NCBI GenBank assembly: GCA_030268105.1
Contig: BSDZ01000013.1
Span: 4,160,001-4,224,000, forward strand
Direction of reading: 5' to 3'
From: Volvox africanus
Lineage: Eukaryota > Chlorophyta > Chlorophyceae > Chlamydomonadales > Volvocaceae
Length of the DNA stretch: 64,000 nucleotides
Positions 13,301 through 24,071 of the stretch are shown here, one piece after another (position 1 is the stretch's first letter; every line of letters starts with the position of its first letter). Under the pieces are notes generated by a model. The model was not told the DNA's origin and did not search any database. It was given only the letters and a program-made list of their open reading frames with translations. The translations under genes and the position numbers were made by a program.

Positions 13301-16300
13301 GGGAGCAGCCACTGACGGCCTCGAGCCTACAGAGTCGTATTGACCAGGCCTACCGCACGGCCGCGGCCAAACTGGAGGCGCGCGAGTATGTGAAGCGAGT
13401 GATTGACAACTGTTGCTCGATGTCAGCCAACAGGATGAATCTCAGGTGGGTGCGACAGGTCGGGACACGGCATATGGAAACCTAGGGAGGGAGGGGCTAG
13501 CGCGACGTCTGTGAAGTTGCGATGATAAGTTCCCTGGAAGGAATGCCTGAGGCGGTGGTGTAGCATCGGTGTAGCATCTCGGTTGCTCGGTTGAATATCC
13601 GCTGTCGTGAGCGAGGGTGGCCTTTGGACTGGGTGGCAACGGCTGCGTGTGGGTGGATTGTTGGGTTATTTGTCTCGGCTGCTTCACCGCTCCACTGCTC
13701 TGTTGCTTGGATCCCCGGTTGCGATCCGGTGAGTATAAATAATATCCGCATTTGTTTTTCGCACATCCACTGCTCTGGGCGTCACCACTTGCAGGTCCGC
13801 GTGCGTGTCAAAGCTTACCCGCCATCTATGGACTATGTCTGCCGATTGTCGTTAGCAAGCTAAGAGTAGGGAGATACCTGAATGAGCCGTTGCCTATTGA
13901 GCTTCCTTATATGTCACATTATACACTTGTATGTGTGTGTGTGTATTGCAGACCTGACGTACTCGCCAGGGAGGGCCCCCGGCTCGATGAGCTGCTGTCC
14001 GGAACTTCACCCACCACAGGCGGGTCGGGGGGAGGGACGGGATGTTATGTAGATATGCCTGTGCGTAAGTACTTGGAGGTATGGAGAAAGAGAGAGAGGG
14101 AGGGAGAGGTGTGAGGAAAAAGGTAGAGTGCTGTCCAGGAGGGCAAATTACTGAGGAGCGAACCACCTCCGCCATCACCACCACCACCACCGAGATGCAG
14201 CTGAGTGTGGGTCTGGTACACTAGGTGTCAGTGGCCGATGAAAAGGGAGGCGGATAAGTCCCTAGACGAAGGGTGAGTCTTGCCCTGCTGCGGCATATTG
14301 GCCAATCCTTAGCCGCCTTGTAAAGCAGCGCCTTGGGTCGAAATGCCACATGTCCGGATGCCATCCCCGCAATTAAGTAGAAAATTTGCGCGTCGGGGAA
14401 GAAAGTGTTGCGCTCTGGACCTCCTACTGCGCCGCAGATGCCGCAACCGAGCGAGGGCGCGGTACGGGCGCCGGCAAGAACGGCAGCATGATTGTTCAGG
14501 GTGCCATGGCGAAGCGCATGGCAAGCTGCTCCCCCGACCGGCGGACGTCCCCTGACACGCATCAAAGTCCAGTGTTGGGGCCCCAAGGTGGCGGCCGCAG
14601 CTCAACAGAGGATGCGGCAGGCACTAGCGTAGCCACCGGCACTGTAGGCGGTGAGGATGATGACGACGGCCGCAGCATCCTCCAGAACGGCCCGGCCCGC
14701 ATAGCTCTTCGGCAGATTCCTGCAGCCTCAAAGCGACAGAGGACGAGCGGGCCGGGCAGTGCCGGCCAGCCGCCGCCGCCACCTTCACAGCAACGGAACG
14801 GTACGGGCAGCGGGTACGGCTCCGGGCGCGGCGGTGGCGGTGGCAGCAGTGGGGCGTTGCGCGGCTATGACGATTTCGATGACCTGGCGGACCCAGTGCC
14901 GGTGGCCTCAGCACCGCCACCGCGGGAGACTAGTGCGGGGCGGCCCATGAGCCAGCAGCAAGCAGGCCGTGCGGCTGCTGCGAAGGCAGCGGCGGCGGCG
15001 GCGGCAGCAGCAGCGGCAAAGCCTCAGAAGGTTGTAGCTGCTCCCGGAGGACCGCGTGGTTGTCCCACACACGCGCAGTTGGCAAACAGCATGGCCGGCG
15101 GGTCGCAGGCGTCACAGCCGTCCCGCCTGCCGCCGGCGCCACCAGCTCCTTCAAAGTCAAAGGCAGCGCTTGGCAGCGCAGTATGCGCTGACGGTGGCGC
15201 AGCGGTATCACCTAGCCCCTTAAGACGGGCGACGGAGGCGCCACCCGCTAAGCCAGCACCCGTGGTGAACGGAACCGCAGGTACAACTCGAGCTGTGACC
15301 CGGAGGGACTCAGAGGACGATGGTGGTGATGGCAGTGGCGGCGTCGGTAGTGGAAGCACAGGCGACGGCAGCGAGAGTCGGATGGACACCGATGGAAGGG
15401 GTACGACTGTGGCGGCGACAGCAACCGCAGTGACTGCGTCTCCAGACTTGGAGTCAGCGATGGATATGGAGACTCAGGCGTACGCGGATCTGGATCTGGA
15501 TCTGGATCTGCAGGAGGACGATAAGGACGCTGAGTGGTACCGCTCATACGTGGACTGGAATCCTGAGCCGCACGCCGCCGTACAATCGACCGAGCAATAC
15601 GCCCAGTATGAACGCGAGTACCGCCATAAATTTGATGTGTATAGTCGGCTCAACCAGAAGTATAACGAGGTGGTAAGGGAGGCGGATGCGCATCGGGCGG
15701 CTGTCGAGGCCGCGCGCGGGTCTGAGGAGCAGAGCCGATGCATTCGGGCCCTGTGGCGGCTTGGCGCCACGAAGTGGAAGCTTCTGGAGGTGAGAAGAAG
15801 GCTGTTTCGAGGGTTTGTTGGATCCGTCAGCGGAGTCTCCCTAGGTCAGGTTGCTTGACCTGGCAGATGTGGATGCACTCAGTTGCCGACTCGACTCCGG
15901 AAGTAGGTGCCGGCTGCAGCTCCGTCTCCTGTCCTAGTACACACACCCCGCTCAACTCCCGTGTACGCTTGATGGATAACGTGTTGCCATTACTGCAATT
16001 AGATACGGTTCAACCATCTACTCGAAACATCCTGCAAATCGTTCGACAGGATACGGCAGTCAGCTGCTGAACTCGCTCGCTCGTCGTTTGTTCGAGCCTT
16101 CGGCCCTCACTCACTCCTCACTTGCTCGTCCAGCAGCAGAGAGCTGTACCCCTTCTAACTCTTGGCAGTATATTTCTCATATCCTGCCTGACCAGTGAGA
16201 TAGTGAGACAGTGAGATAACTAATCCTTGTCCTGCTCTCTTCCCATCGACAGGTGTGGAAGCAGGCGCGGCGCAATCTCCATGCGGACTTGGGGGATCTG

Positions 16301-16399
16301 CGCGACAAGGTCGCAGAGTACGTGGCGCGGCAGGCTACGACCGTGGCTGCGGCGGTGGTGCATCCGCCCCAGCCGCAGATGCAGATGCAGCCGTCATAG
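10391..16399 (+). CDS. ELL: RNA polymerase II elongation factor ELL (7 exons, 912 aa)
   Basis: ELL suppresses pausing by RNA polymerase II and is a subunit of the super and little elongation complexes in animals; it acts in the nucleus. Exons: 10391-10534, 11781-11918, 12233-12344, 12713-13445, 13952-14064, 14438-15789, 16253-16399. All phases close. Residues 1-131 match the ELL N-terminal domain (LRLTPELK, then VAGQEYFF and VSSVKQRLTIQ). Residues about 310-385 match its winged-helix part (VVAALLREQPLTASSLQ, EYVKRVIDNCCSM). Residues about 780-905 match the C-terminal occludin/ELL domain (YAQYEREYRHKFDVYSRLNQ, then ALWRLGATKWKLLEVW). The middle is Gly/Ala/Pro-rich and unstructured. Intron 3 has a clear ACTAAC branch-point-like motif before its acceptor. 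The least certain junction is exon 5 to 6. Upstream in-frame codons before 10391 include no ATG, which fixes the start. Confidence 0.88.
15487..15510 (+). repeat. GATCTG hexamer repeat within ELL exon 6
   Basis: A run of GATCTG units encodes alternating Asp-Leu residues immediately before an acidic EDD cluster in ELL. It keeps the reading frame. It is a simple-sequence expansion site upstream of the occludin/ELL domain. Confidence 0.7.
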
Positions 16400-19150
16400 C
16401 CTTGCTATTGGGGAAGAAAGGAACGTTTGCACACAGTAGCGTGAGACGGAGAGGGGAGCATCAGGAAAGCAATGTATTGAGAGGACGGGAAAAGGGGCTG
16501 TACGTGCGCTGCGGAGCGCCAAAATGTTCTTGTTGCTGTTTTGGGCGGCTGCATAGTATTGGCAGCAGGGTGGGCTTGTCATCAGGCAGCGTTTTTATAG
16601 CCGCTGGTTTTCAGGTCAGGCAGACATGCAGATGGACAGGGAAGCAAGAGTCACGCATCTACTGAGTAAGGGGTGCCGACAGCGTAGCAGAAATCTAAAC
16701 GGGGAGAAGGTATAGGAGCGTTTCGGAACATCGTATTCATCTGCTATAGCCAGTTAAATGGCGCAAGGTCTGTTGCTGCGGCGTTGATAGCTGATCCCAT
16801 ATAGCATTACACATACACACTTGCTCGTCCTGTTTGGGAGGGGGCAGAGGTCACGAAATCCGCCTGTGAGGTTGTGTGCGCTGGCGGCGGTAGCGCGTGC
16901 CCCTACAGGTGCTCCGGCTGGGGGAGGGGTAGGCACCCCACATACTTCGGCATGTGACTGACCCGCGGGGCGTTGCTCACACCGGGATTGCCACCGGCGC
17001 TCGTCCAGAAAGGTCGTGCTAGCTTCTCAGCCTGCTCCTCAGTCCCCCGTGGGGGGAGGGGAAGGGCAGCGGTGGGAGATGCGGTGTACGGTACCGGATA
17101 AGCACATTTTGACATCTCTAGATGGTGTTCAATTCTTCTTCATGTTCAACAGCTCGAATTTGAGAGCAAGCCCCGTTTGTGTTTCGTCGCGTCTGTGCAC
17201 AGGCTAGCCGCTGGTATGCCACGCAAGCCCTATCATGCGCTTTATTAGTTAGCCGTAGATCCCACCTGTTCGCCGTGGCACATCGTGAGTAGTCTCCTTG
17301 CCCAAGATTTCATGTCGCCGTAGTAGTTAATGAGCGAACTGGGATGGTCGTCGTCATTGTCGTCGTCGTCGTGTCCGGCTGCGTGGGAAGTCACGCCCGC
17401 AGTGTTCCGGAAAGTTGTTCGTCGTGCATGCTGCGGCAAAAACTCAAAAAAAGCCCCTGCTAGGGAGTTGACTCAGCTCGGCGAGGCTGCATCGGGTTTG
17501 TGCCCGCACACATATTGTTTTTGTCCGCCCATTGCTGAAAAGCTGCGCAGGCTTTATAGTGTTCAGTTGCTCGAGGCCCTGAATGGCCAAAATATGCTAC
17601 GGGAACCTGGTGGTGTGCCACACATATGTATTATGCACAACGCGGACCAGGGTAGGGCGTAGGTTGTGGTCGCGGTAAAACCCTGTGGCTTGACAAGGAA
17701 GACTATGACCCTAAGGTATTATCATGTTCTTGCCCTTGGATGACGAAGTTTTGAGCGTCTTCGGGGCTATTTTGACCTGATAATTTACATCCGCTAATAG
17801 GCGCTGGCGCGATGGTTGTGTGGTCGCAGCATAATCATCGTAACGGTACTGTTGGCATTACTATTGCGTGCGTATCGTAGTCGTACATTTGCTGCTTTGA
17901 TGCATTTGCACCTCTGAAGGTGCAGGTCGAGCGGAACACTTCTGGCGAGGTGACACGAAATGGGCTGATCATGTAGATTAGTTTTCCTAAACCTTTTCAA
18001 CGGCAGTGCAATTTGTCTTCAAGGAAGTCTTTACAGGGTGTATTGAATCATATGTGACATCCCGGCAACGTGCGTGTCCCATTCAAGTTGTAGTATATTT
18101 ACAATTATTCGGTGCGAATACATGGTGGCGCGAAGTGACTTTTTCATGAATCTGACACTCGGCCCCACAGACATTCAGGCATTTTAAGTTAGGAGGCTGC
18201 TACCTAACCACATATTAAAATAACAGCTGTAGCGCTTATGCAGACCCGCAGATAGTGGAAATCGAAAGAATAAACCGTAAACCTGCCGCATGCTGAGTAC
18301 GTACTCGCATACAGCATCTACGGATGTCACATACACAAAATCCGTCCGCAGAAGTTTTATTAACAGGACATAGGACATGCGAAACTAGGCTCTTTCCACC
18401 GGTGCACCGACAATTGAGTTCCTGGTCAACCCAAGATGGTCCAGGGGCCCCTTGTGGAGTCATGTAAGTGCCTACAAGGAGCACGTGATCCCAGCACCTG
18501 CAGGGAAAGAACCGTTGGTGGAACAGAGGCGAAAGCCATTGCACGCATCACATCAACAATACCACACGCCATCAGCAGCGCACAATGGAGGTTGAATGGA
18601 ACCCGGTCGTGGAGGCAAAACCTGCATGAGCCGTCATTAAAGAAAATTTTGGTACCCACACTATCATCCCCGAATGTCCGCAGGGCACTTCAGCATGCAC
18701 ATTGGGAGGGAGCATACACGGCCACGGCCGGCTGCGTGTTTCAGGTGGCACAGGGCCGCATACGTGAAGGCAAACATTGAGCCGGTCCAAAAAGCCAAAG
18801 CCTTGGGGCAAAGTGTCTTGGGTGGAAGCTGGAGGGCAGTGTGTAGCCTCAACACGACACCACACATTTGATTGACGCACTAGTCCTGCCGCCTCATCAT
18901 AGCTGGGTCTCCACCAGTGATAAGAACGCACTACGTTCTCGAGGTTCCCATCGGTGCCATTCTCACAGCTAGTACAAGACATGGCACGCCTGATGCACCA
19001 GGTACTAATACTTCACAGATCGCGTGTCAAGAGCACCAACATCCCCTACATCCACAGCACGTGGACGATCACAGTGCTTACACACTGCCCGCCTGCTGTG
19101 TTAGCCAGGTCAGCAGGGTACATGGTCGGATGGAATAAAGCAACGGCTTA
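16400..19150. other. 2.75-kb interval without a supported gene
   Basis: This lies between the tandem stops of ELL (plus) and the TTL gene (minus), so both 3' UTRs lie here. The longest ORF (17330-17662, plus, 110 codons) has no recognisable domain, splice context or coding bias. No repeat family was recognised. Confidence 0.5.
19078..19082 (-). terminator. TGTAA polyadenylation signal of the TTL gene
   Basis: The minus strand reads TGTAA about 70 bases after the TTL stop codon. TGTAA is the established polyadenylation signal of Chlamydomonas-type green algae. Confidence 0.6.
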
Positions 19151-20104
19151 TCAGCTACCGCGGTATGTAGAGAACCCGTAGGGGCTGAGCAGCAGAGGAA
19201 TGTGATAATGCTCCGTGGCCTTATCTGGGGTGATGATAAACTCAACCACCACTTCCGGATAGAAAGGCACTTCTGAGTAGAACGCAGGGTGAGCCAGCTT
19301 GCAGGCTGCCAGATACGTAGACGTGTCAAAGAACATGCGGTACCGCCCCGGTGTGATGTAGTTGCCGGGGGGCAACAGCGTCCCAACACGCCCATCATCG
19401 TTGGTAACACCCTCACCCACGGTCTCCCAAGCTTTAGAGACCTCGTCCTGCTTCAGCAAGGCTATAGGCAAGCCACGGGCAGGCAGGCCGGACGCCGTGT
19501 CAAGCACGTGTGTAGTGATGGGCGAGCGCAGCGGGCCTCCAGGCGCGGGTGCGAGATGAGTCAGCACCTGCTCTGCTCGGCGCTGTGTCCTGGTTGCCAC
19601 CGGATCAGTAGAATCAGAAACGCCATATAAGCCGCACAGCCGCAGCTCGGTAATCTTCATCTGTTGCTGTGCGGCAGCCTGCAGCTCTTCATGTGGAAGG
19701 CGTTCATAGCGTTTCTTCAAGGCCTCCAAGATCTGCGGAGCGCCTTTGCCTTTAGCAAAAATGATGAAGATAAAACCGAACTTATCCAAATAACGCTGGT
19801 TCCAATCGGCCAACTCCAAGCTGACAGCGGTATTTAGGCTTTGGCTTGAAGCTGCTTGCTCGTTCCGACTGAAGGTTGCAAATGCCTCAGGTTTTCCCTC
19901 CATCCCCTTTTTATCTCCAATTTTCGGATGAACAGCTAGCGCCTCTAGCCATCCTGGCACCCCCGTCTGAGTCCACCAGATGCGACGGGCTGCTGTCAGC
20001 AGTGCATCCAAGTCCGCATAGGGACCCTCGGCGGAAAGCTGCTGCGCAAAACGAGTGGATGCGCAGCAGCTTAGGGCCTGATCATACGTAATGAATAACG
20101 CCAT
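19151..20104 (-). CDS. TTL: allantoin synthase: OHCU decarboxylase / HIU hydrolase fusion (TTL)
   Basis: Bifunctional enzyme of purine breakdown. It hydrolyses 5-hydroxyisourate to OHCU and decarboxylates OHCU to (S)-allantoin, following urate oxidase. The 317-residue frame is intact. Residues 1-165 form the OHCU decarboxylase domain, with the HPKIG motif (59-63), SRNEQ (79-83) and Arg155 in ELRL. Residues about 195-317 form the transthyretin-like HIU hydrolase domain, with HVLD (His199), DDGRVG (Arg239), His301 and the diagnostic C-terminal YRGS. The linker holds a PTS2-like nonapeptide at 176-184 (Arg-Ala, five residues, His-Leu). This suggests peroxisomal targeting as in plant TTL, although Ala at position 2 departs from the usual L/V/I/Q. 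The gene has no intron, unlike its neighbours. The C-terminal extension order (decarboxylase then hydrolase) is that of plant TTL. Confidence 0.94.
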   Translation of the reverse strand: MALFITYDQALSCCASTRFAQQLSAEGPYADLDALLTAARRIWWTQTGVPGWLEALAVHPKIGDKKGMEGKPEAFATFSRNEQAASSQSLNTAVSLELADWNQRYLDKFGFIFIIFAKGKGAPQILEALKKRYERLPHEELQAAAQQQMKITELRLCGLYGVSDSTDPVATRTQRRAEQVLTHLAPAPGGPLRSPITTHVLDTASGLPARGLPIALLKQDEVSKAWETVGEGVTNDDGRVGTLLPPGNYITPGRYRMFFDTSTYLAACKLAHPAFYSEVPFYPEVVVEFIITPDKATEHYHIPLLLSPYGFSTYRGS

Positions 20105-23100
20105 GTGTTCTGGATTTCCGGTAATGAATACGGGTACTATTTATTTGCCGTTCACTGACTGGTTATTGCTCACGTGCAGGCCGCATGGCGGAAACGTGCT
20201 GGCAAAATAAACGGCAAACTGAAACATTTTGTACCGCAAGGTTAATGGATCCATATACTGCAGACGAAGCATCGCCGAAGCCGCGCTATCTTTGTGCAAA
20301 TACTGATTACCTTTTGATTAAATTTACTGTGTTGTTGGGCACAGGCAGACGGCATGTTTCTGCATTCTCATATAAGCCATGTGTTACTTCCAGCCTAAAT
20401 TGTGTGCCAGTTATGTGTAATCCGCGATTGGATTATGTTCTTGTGGATTCTGTTCCCAGCCTTGTTATAAATAGAAAGGTTACCTTGCCGCTATGCACCA
20501 GCTTGAGGATAACTCAGTATACTTACTAGGTGCGATCTTGCTGTAAAAACGAGGAAATTATTTCTTGAAAAGGGATGCGGCAGCTGGGGAGGGTCGGGAC
20601 AAGTATGCCTATACATGATCCCACAACCCTACGACGCCCATCCCCACGGTATAAATTTGCATAAGCAGAGATGTGCCAACAGATTGTACCTGCCACTCCC
20701 CGGGGCCCTGAGTCTTTGCCTCGACGGCCCCAGTCAATCTCTGCACCTGCCCAGCACCAAAGCCACCGAGTTACAAACAGTTGCCTAGTCTCATCATGAT
20801 CGGCCCACTTGGGTCCCAGGAATAACGATGTATCCTTACATTAAGGCTTGAGTGCACAAAGTTACAACCTCCAAAATAAAAACAAAAAGGGATATTAAGT
20901 CCAGGGATCTCGTGATCGTACGGGGGCACCGTGTATGACAAAGAGCTGGAACTATCCTAATATGGCAGTACGCACTTAACTACCAAAACCCCGATTACCT
21001 CAGGCCCTTTCTTGTTCCTAGCCGACGATGCACAAGCACTGAGCTGTACAGCAACATCATACATGGTATCAGCAATGTCCTTTTCGTCCAAATTGTCTGT
21101 GTTGATCCATTACATCCTGTCCTGATTCTAGAGGTTTGCCATCCTGTGAGGCGGGCATCATGTTCTTCGAGTGCTGTCCTCTTGCCAATCCTTAACAGCA
21201 GAACTCAGGCAAGCCACCGACCACATCCGCGCCACAAGATTCTCAACGATTTATGAATGCTTCTTGTTTGTATCCCTGCATATTGCAGAGTACAGGCTGT
21301 ATACAGGCCGGCCGTATACAGGTCGAGCTGGAGGAGTGACCGCGGCGTAGGAAGTGAGAAATTCGTATGCCGCCGTCAGCCTGCCGCCAACTCCCGGTAG
21401 GCGAGCTGGACGACTCCAGCAGGCTTGCTTCCTTATCCGAATATACAACACAACATCCCCTGCCTCTGTCCACCCTGGGAGGTTACCCGCACTTCTCAAA
21501 GAGGCCCAACCGGGAGTGTCCAACACACACAAGGGTCTCCGATCCAACACCCGCGTCGTCTACCCCAACCTGCATTTCACGTCATGAATATGACAGATTA
21601 TTCATCACGATTTGCCACAATAAGGCACAGCAACAGGAGTAGCATCTCTAAGCCGCGCCCGCCGTCTTTCCCGCCCCTAGATCTCCCAGCTTGCAAAGAA
21701 CCACTGCCCGTCTTTATAGGGTTAAGTTGGCGTTAATACGTTTGGGACATGCTAGCAGCCATTCGACGCGCACTAAACAACGGCCGTCCACTGACAGCGT
21801 GTACAAGGAAAGACATATAATTGATCATTTTCGCGGAATAGTCCGATATAGAACATATGACACTTCACAACTTGAATTGGCAGGCCACGGCTCGTGACTG
21901 ACGCCAAGCAGGTTCGCAGCAGGGACCGACCGGCCCAAATAACACCGAACTTCGAGGCCAAAGTGTCATTCCAGAATAGCACTCGTGCAGTGATCCTGTC
22001 AAGTAGCTGCTCCCTGGTCGCAAGCGATAAGGCACTGGGAAGGCAGCTACATACGGCAGGGCAGGCATAAAGTTTGTAGCAACGGTAACCAGCACCTTGT
22101 CCCTCCCTTTCACATAGACTTTCCTTGGCATGGCGCCTTCCTGCCTCCGGAAAGTTCAAAATTGCTAATCTCAGGCCCACTATTGGCCAGGAAGGTACTG
22201 CCCTGGCTGACGACGGACCACACCCTGGGCTTCCCATAGGTATAGGTCCGCTCCACGGCACAGGCAAAGAAGACAGCAATGGTACTGTGCCGCCATGCCA
22301 GGACACCTGCGCAAACCCTTAAAGCAAAAACATTGATCTTCGCGAGTTCGCATCGCTGTCTGTCATAATATCGTATGAAATATGCTTCGAAGGGTCTTCC
22401 CATTCCTCGATGCATGCACCCAACCGGCACCAGCGATTAGTGATCAGAGCATTTGCGGGTGCTAGAAAGTAAACTTCCCCTATCGTCCACGCGAAATGCA
22501 TAACACGCTGTGTGCGTGCGCGCTATTACGACACTATTACGCCGTAGCGTAAGGCACACAGTTGCACACACACACACACAAACGTTCAAGCGATTCCCCA
22601 CATCTCCCACAGGAACCTCTTCACGTCTGTCGCTAACGGCAGGCGGAACTGCCCGTCACGCAGCCTCAATGGGGCCGTAATGGAGGGCCTCAAAGGACCG
22701 CCTCCCAATTCCGGGTTAGCACCACCTTCATATGATCCCGACGACATATGCGACTCATTTGAGCTCTACTGCATGTTCAGAGCGTATGACACACATACAC
22801 ACCGCACATCAGTACATCGCCGCACCACATCCAGGAAGCCGGCAAATATAAATAATAACTACCCCTCCAATGAAGGCAACATCCTCCAGGCCGTCGCAAC
22901 AATGCGGCAATCCGTACTACGCCACGGTCTATCCGCAGGAAGGCACCAGACCGTTGCACTCTCTTCATTTTAGTCCTTGTAAGGTTCTGGAGGTCCCTGT
23001 GATTGGGACCGTTGCGTCCGTAGCACCCCTACGGCATCCTCCTGCGGAAACCGCTTGGGTAACCCCAGGGGCTGGTGCTAAAACTGCGGCGCCTTCCACC

Positions 23101-24071
23101 TAGGCCCCACATGCAGGTCCAAACTCAGGGAGGTCGTTTATGCACGAAGAAGTCAGTCTAGGAACCGCAATGCCGCAGAAGGTGAAGCATTCCAAAGGGC
23201 GTGATAGCACACGTCGTAACCCGCACGCGTATGTATGCCAGGTTCCGGTCATTGCACACGATATCGCTACATACCACACTATTCCTTGCACAGTCTTAAA
23301 TCTCCGTTCAGTTAACTGCTCCTCTGCTCAGTTCCCCTCAAGATTTCAGAGCGACGTCATGCCAATTGCACATGCTCGAGAGGCGCCCCCACAACGTCCT
23401 CCCTCCTCCGGCGTCCCATGCACTGCAACATGGTAAGCGCGTACAGGCGCACGTCCAAGCTTTGGTCTGAGATTTGCGTCATATGGACTGCAGTGAAGTT
23501 GGCCTCACTGTCCGTCTATATGTATGTGCTATGGCGCCCTGATGAGGCGCTATCATGAAAGTGAAAAATGGTGTTGATTGCGGCAACGCGGCGGATGGCT
23601 CGTTCCGCACTACAGCTCCCACGCCTCGCAGCCAGGACACAAGCTCCAAAGCCCTGCCTTCCTGCCGTTCCTCCACCGCCACATATATTTCAGTCATCGA
23701 AACAAACACGGCAAGGGTGCTGACAGCCAGCGGACTGCCCGCCCCCCCATGATTGCCAACTCCTGAACCGGCCCCCCTCCACCATAAATCAACCGGATTT
23801 TCCTCGCAACGCCCTGCTGTCGTCCGCCTCGCCGTGCACTCCCATGCTCTCCCTTCCTCTCCCCTTCACCACCACCGCGCCGTCGGTTCGTTGATCCCAA
23901 GGGCGCTCTTTTCCGCGCTTTGCCATCTGGGTACCCGTAACCTGGCGCATCAGGCGCATTGGGCGCATCACCTCCAATTCGCACTCATACTGCGCAATTA
24001 GTGGACCGGGAACGAGATGTGCCCCTGGCATCGTCCCCACTGCTGCTATCGTCCCTACCAGCATAGAGGCA
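20105..24071. other. 4-kb interval with no clear gene
   Basis: It contains a short (CA)n run at about 22565-22580 and scattered weak ORFs only. The one hint of past coding is a minus-strand, non-LTR-reverse-transcriptase-like segment near 21890-22020. A plus-strand stretch after an acceptor at about 22612 could be a decayed exon. Neither is strong enough to call a gene. Confidence 0.45.
22565..22580. repeat. (CA)n microsatellite
   Basis: An uninterrupted CA dinucleotide tract of about eight units in intergenic DNA. Confidence 0.8.

Noticed and set aside
17330..17662. 110-codon plus-strand ORF downstream of ELL
   Set aside because: No domain, no exon borders and no clear coding bias; probably ELL 3' flank.
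22612..22800. Possible exon with SYDPDDICDSFELYCMF, faintly like the segment before plant CCCH zinc fingers
   Set aside because: No Cys/His finger follows in any frame, and no partner exon was found.
23479..23709. Minus-strand ORF that could be a further exon of the low-complexity gene
   Set aside because: No good acceptor in phase with a donor near 24141 was found; the stop at 24072 is simpler.
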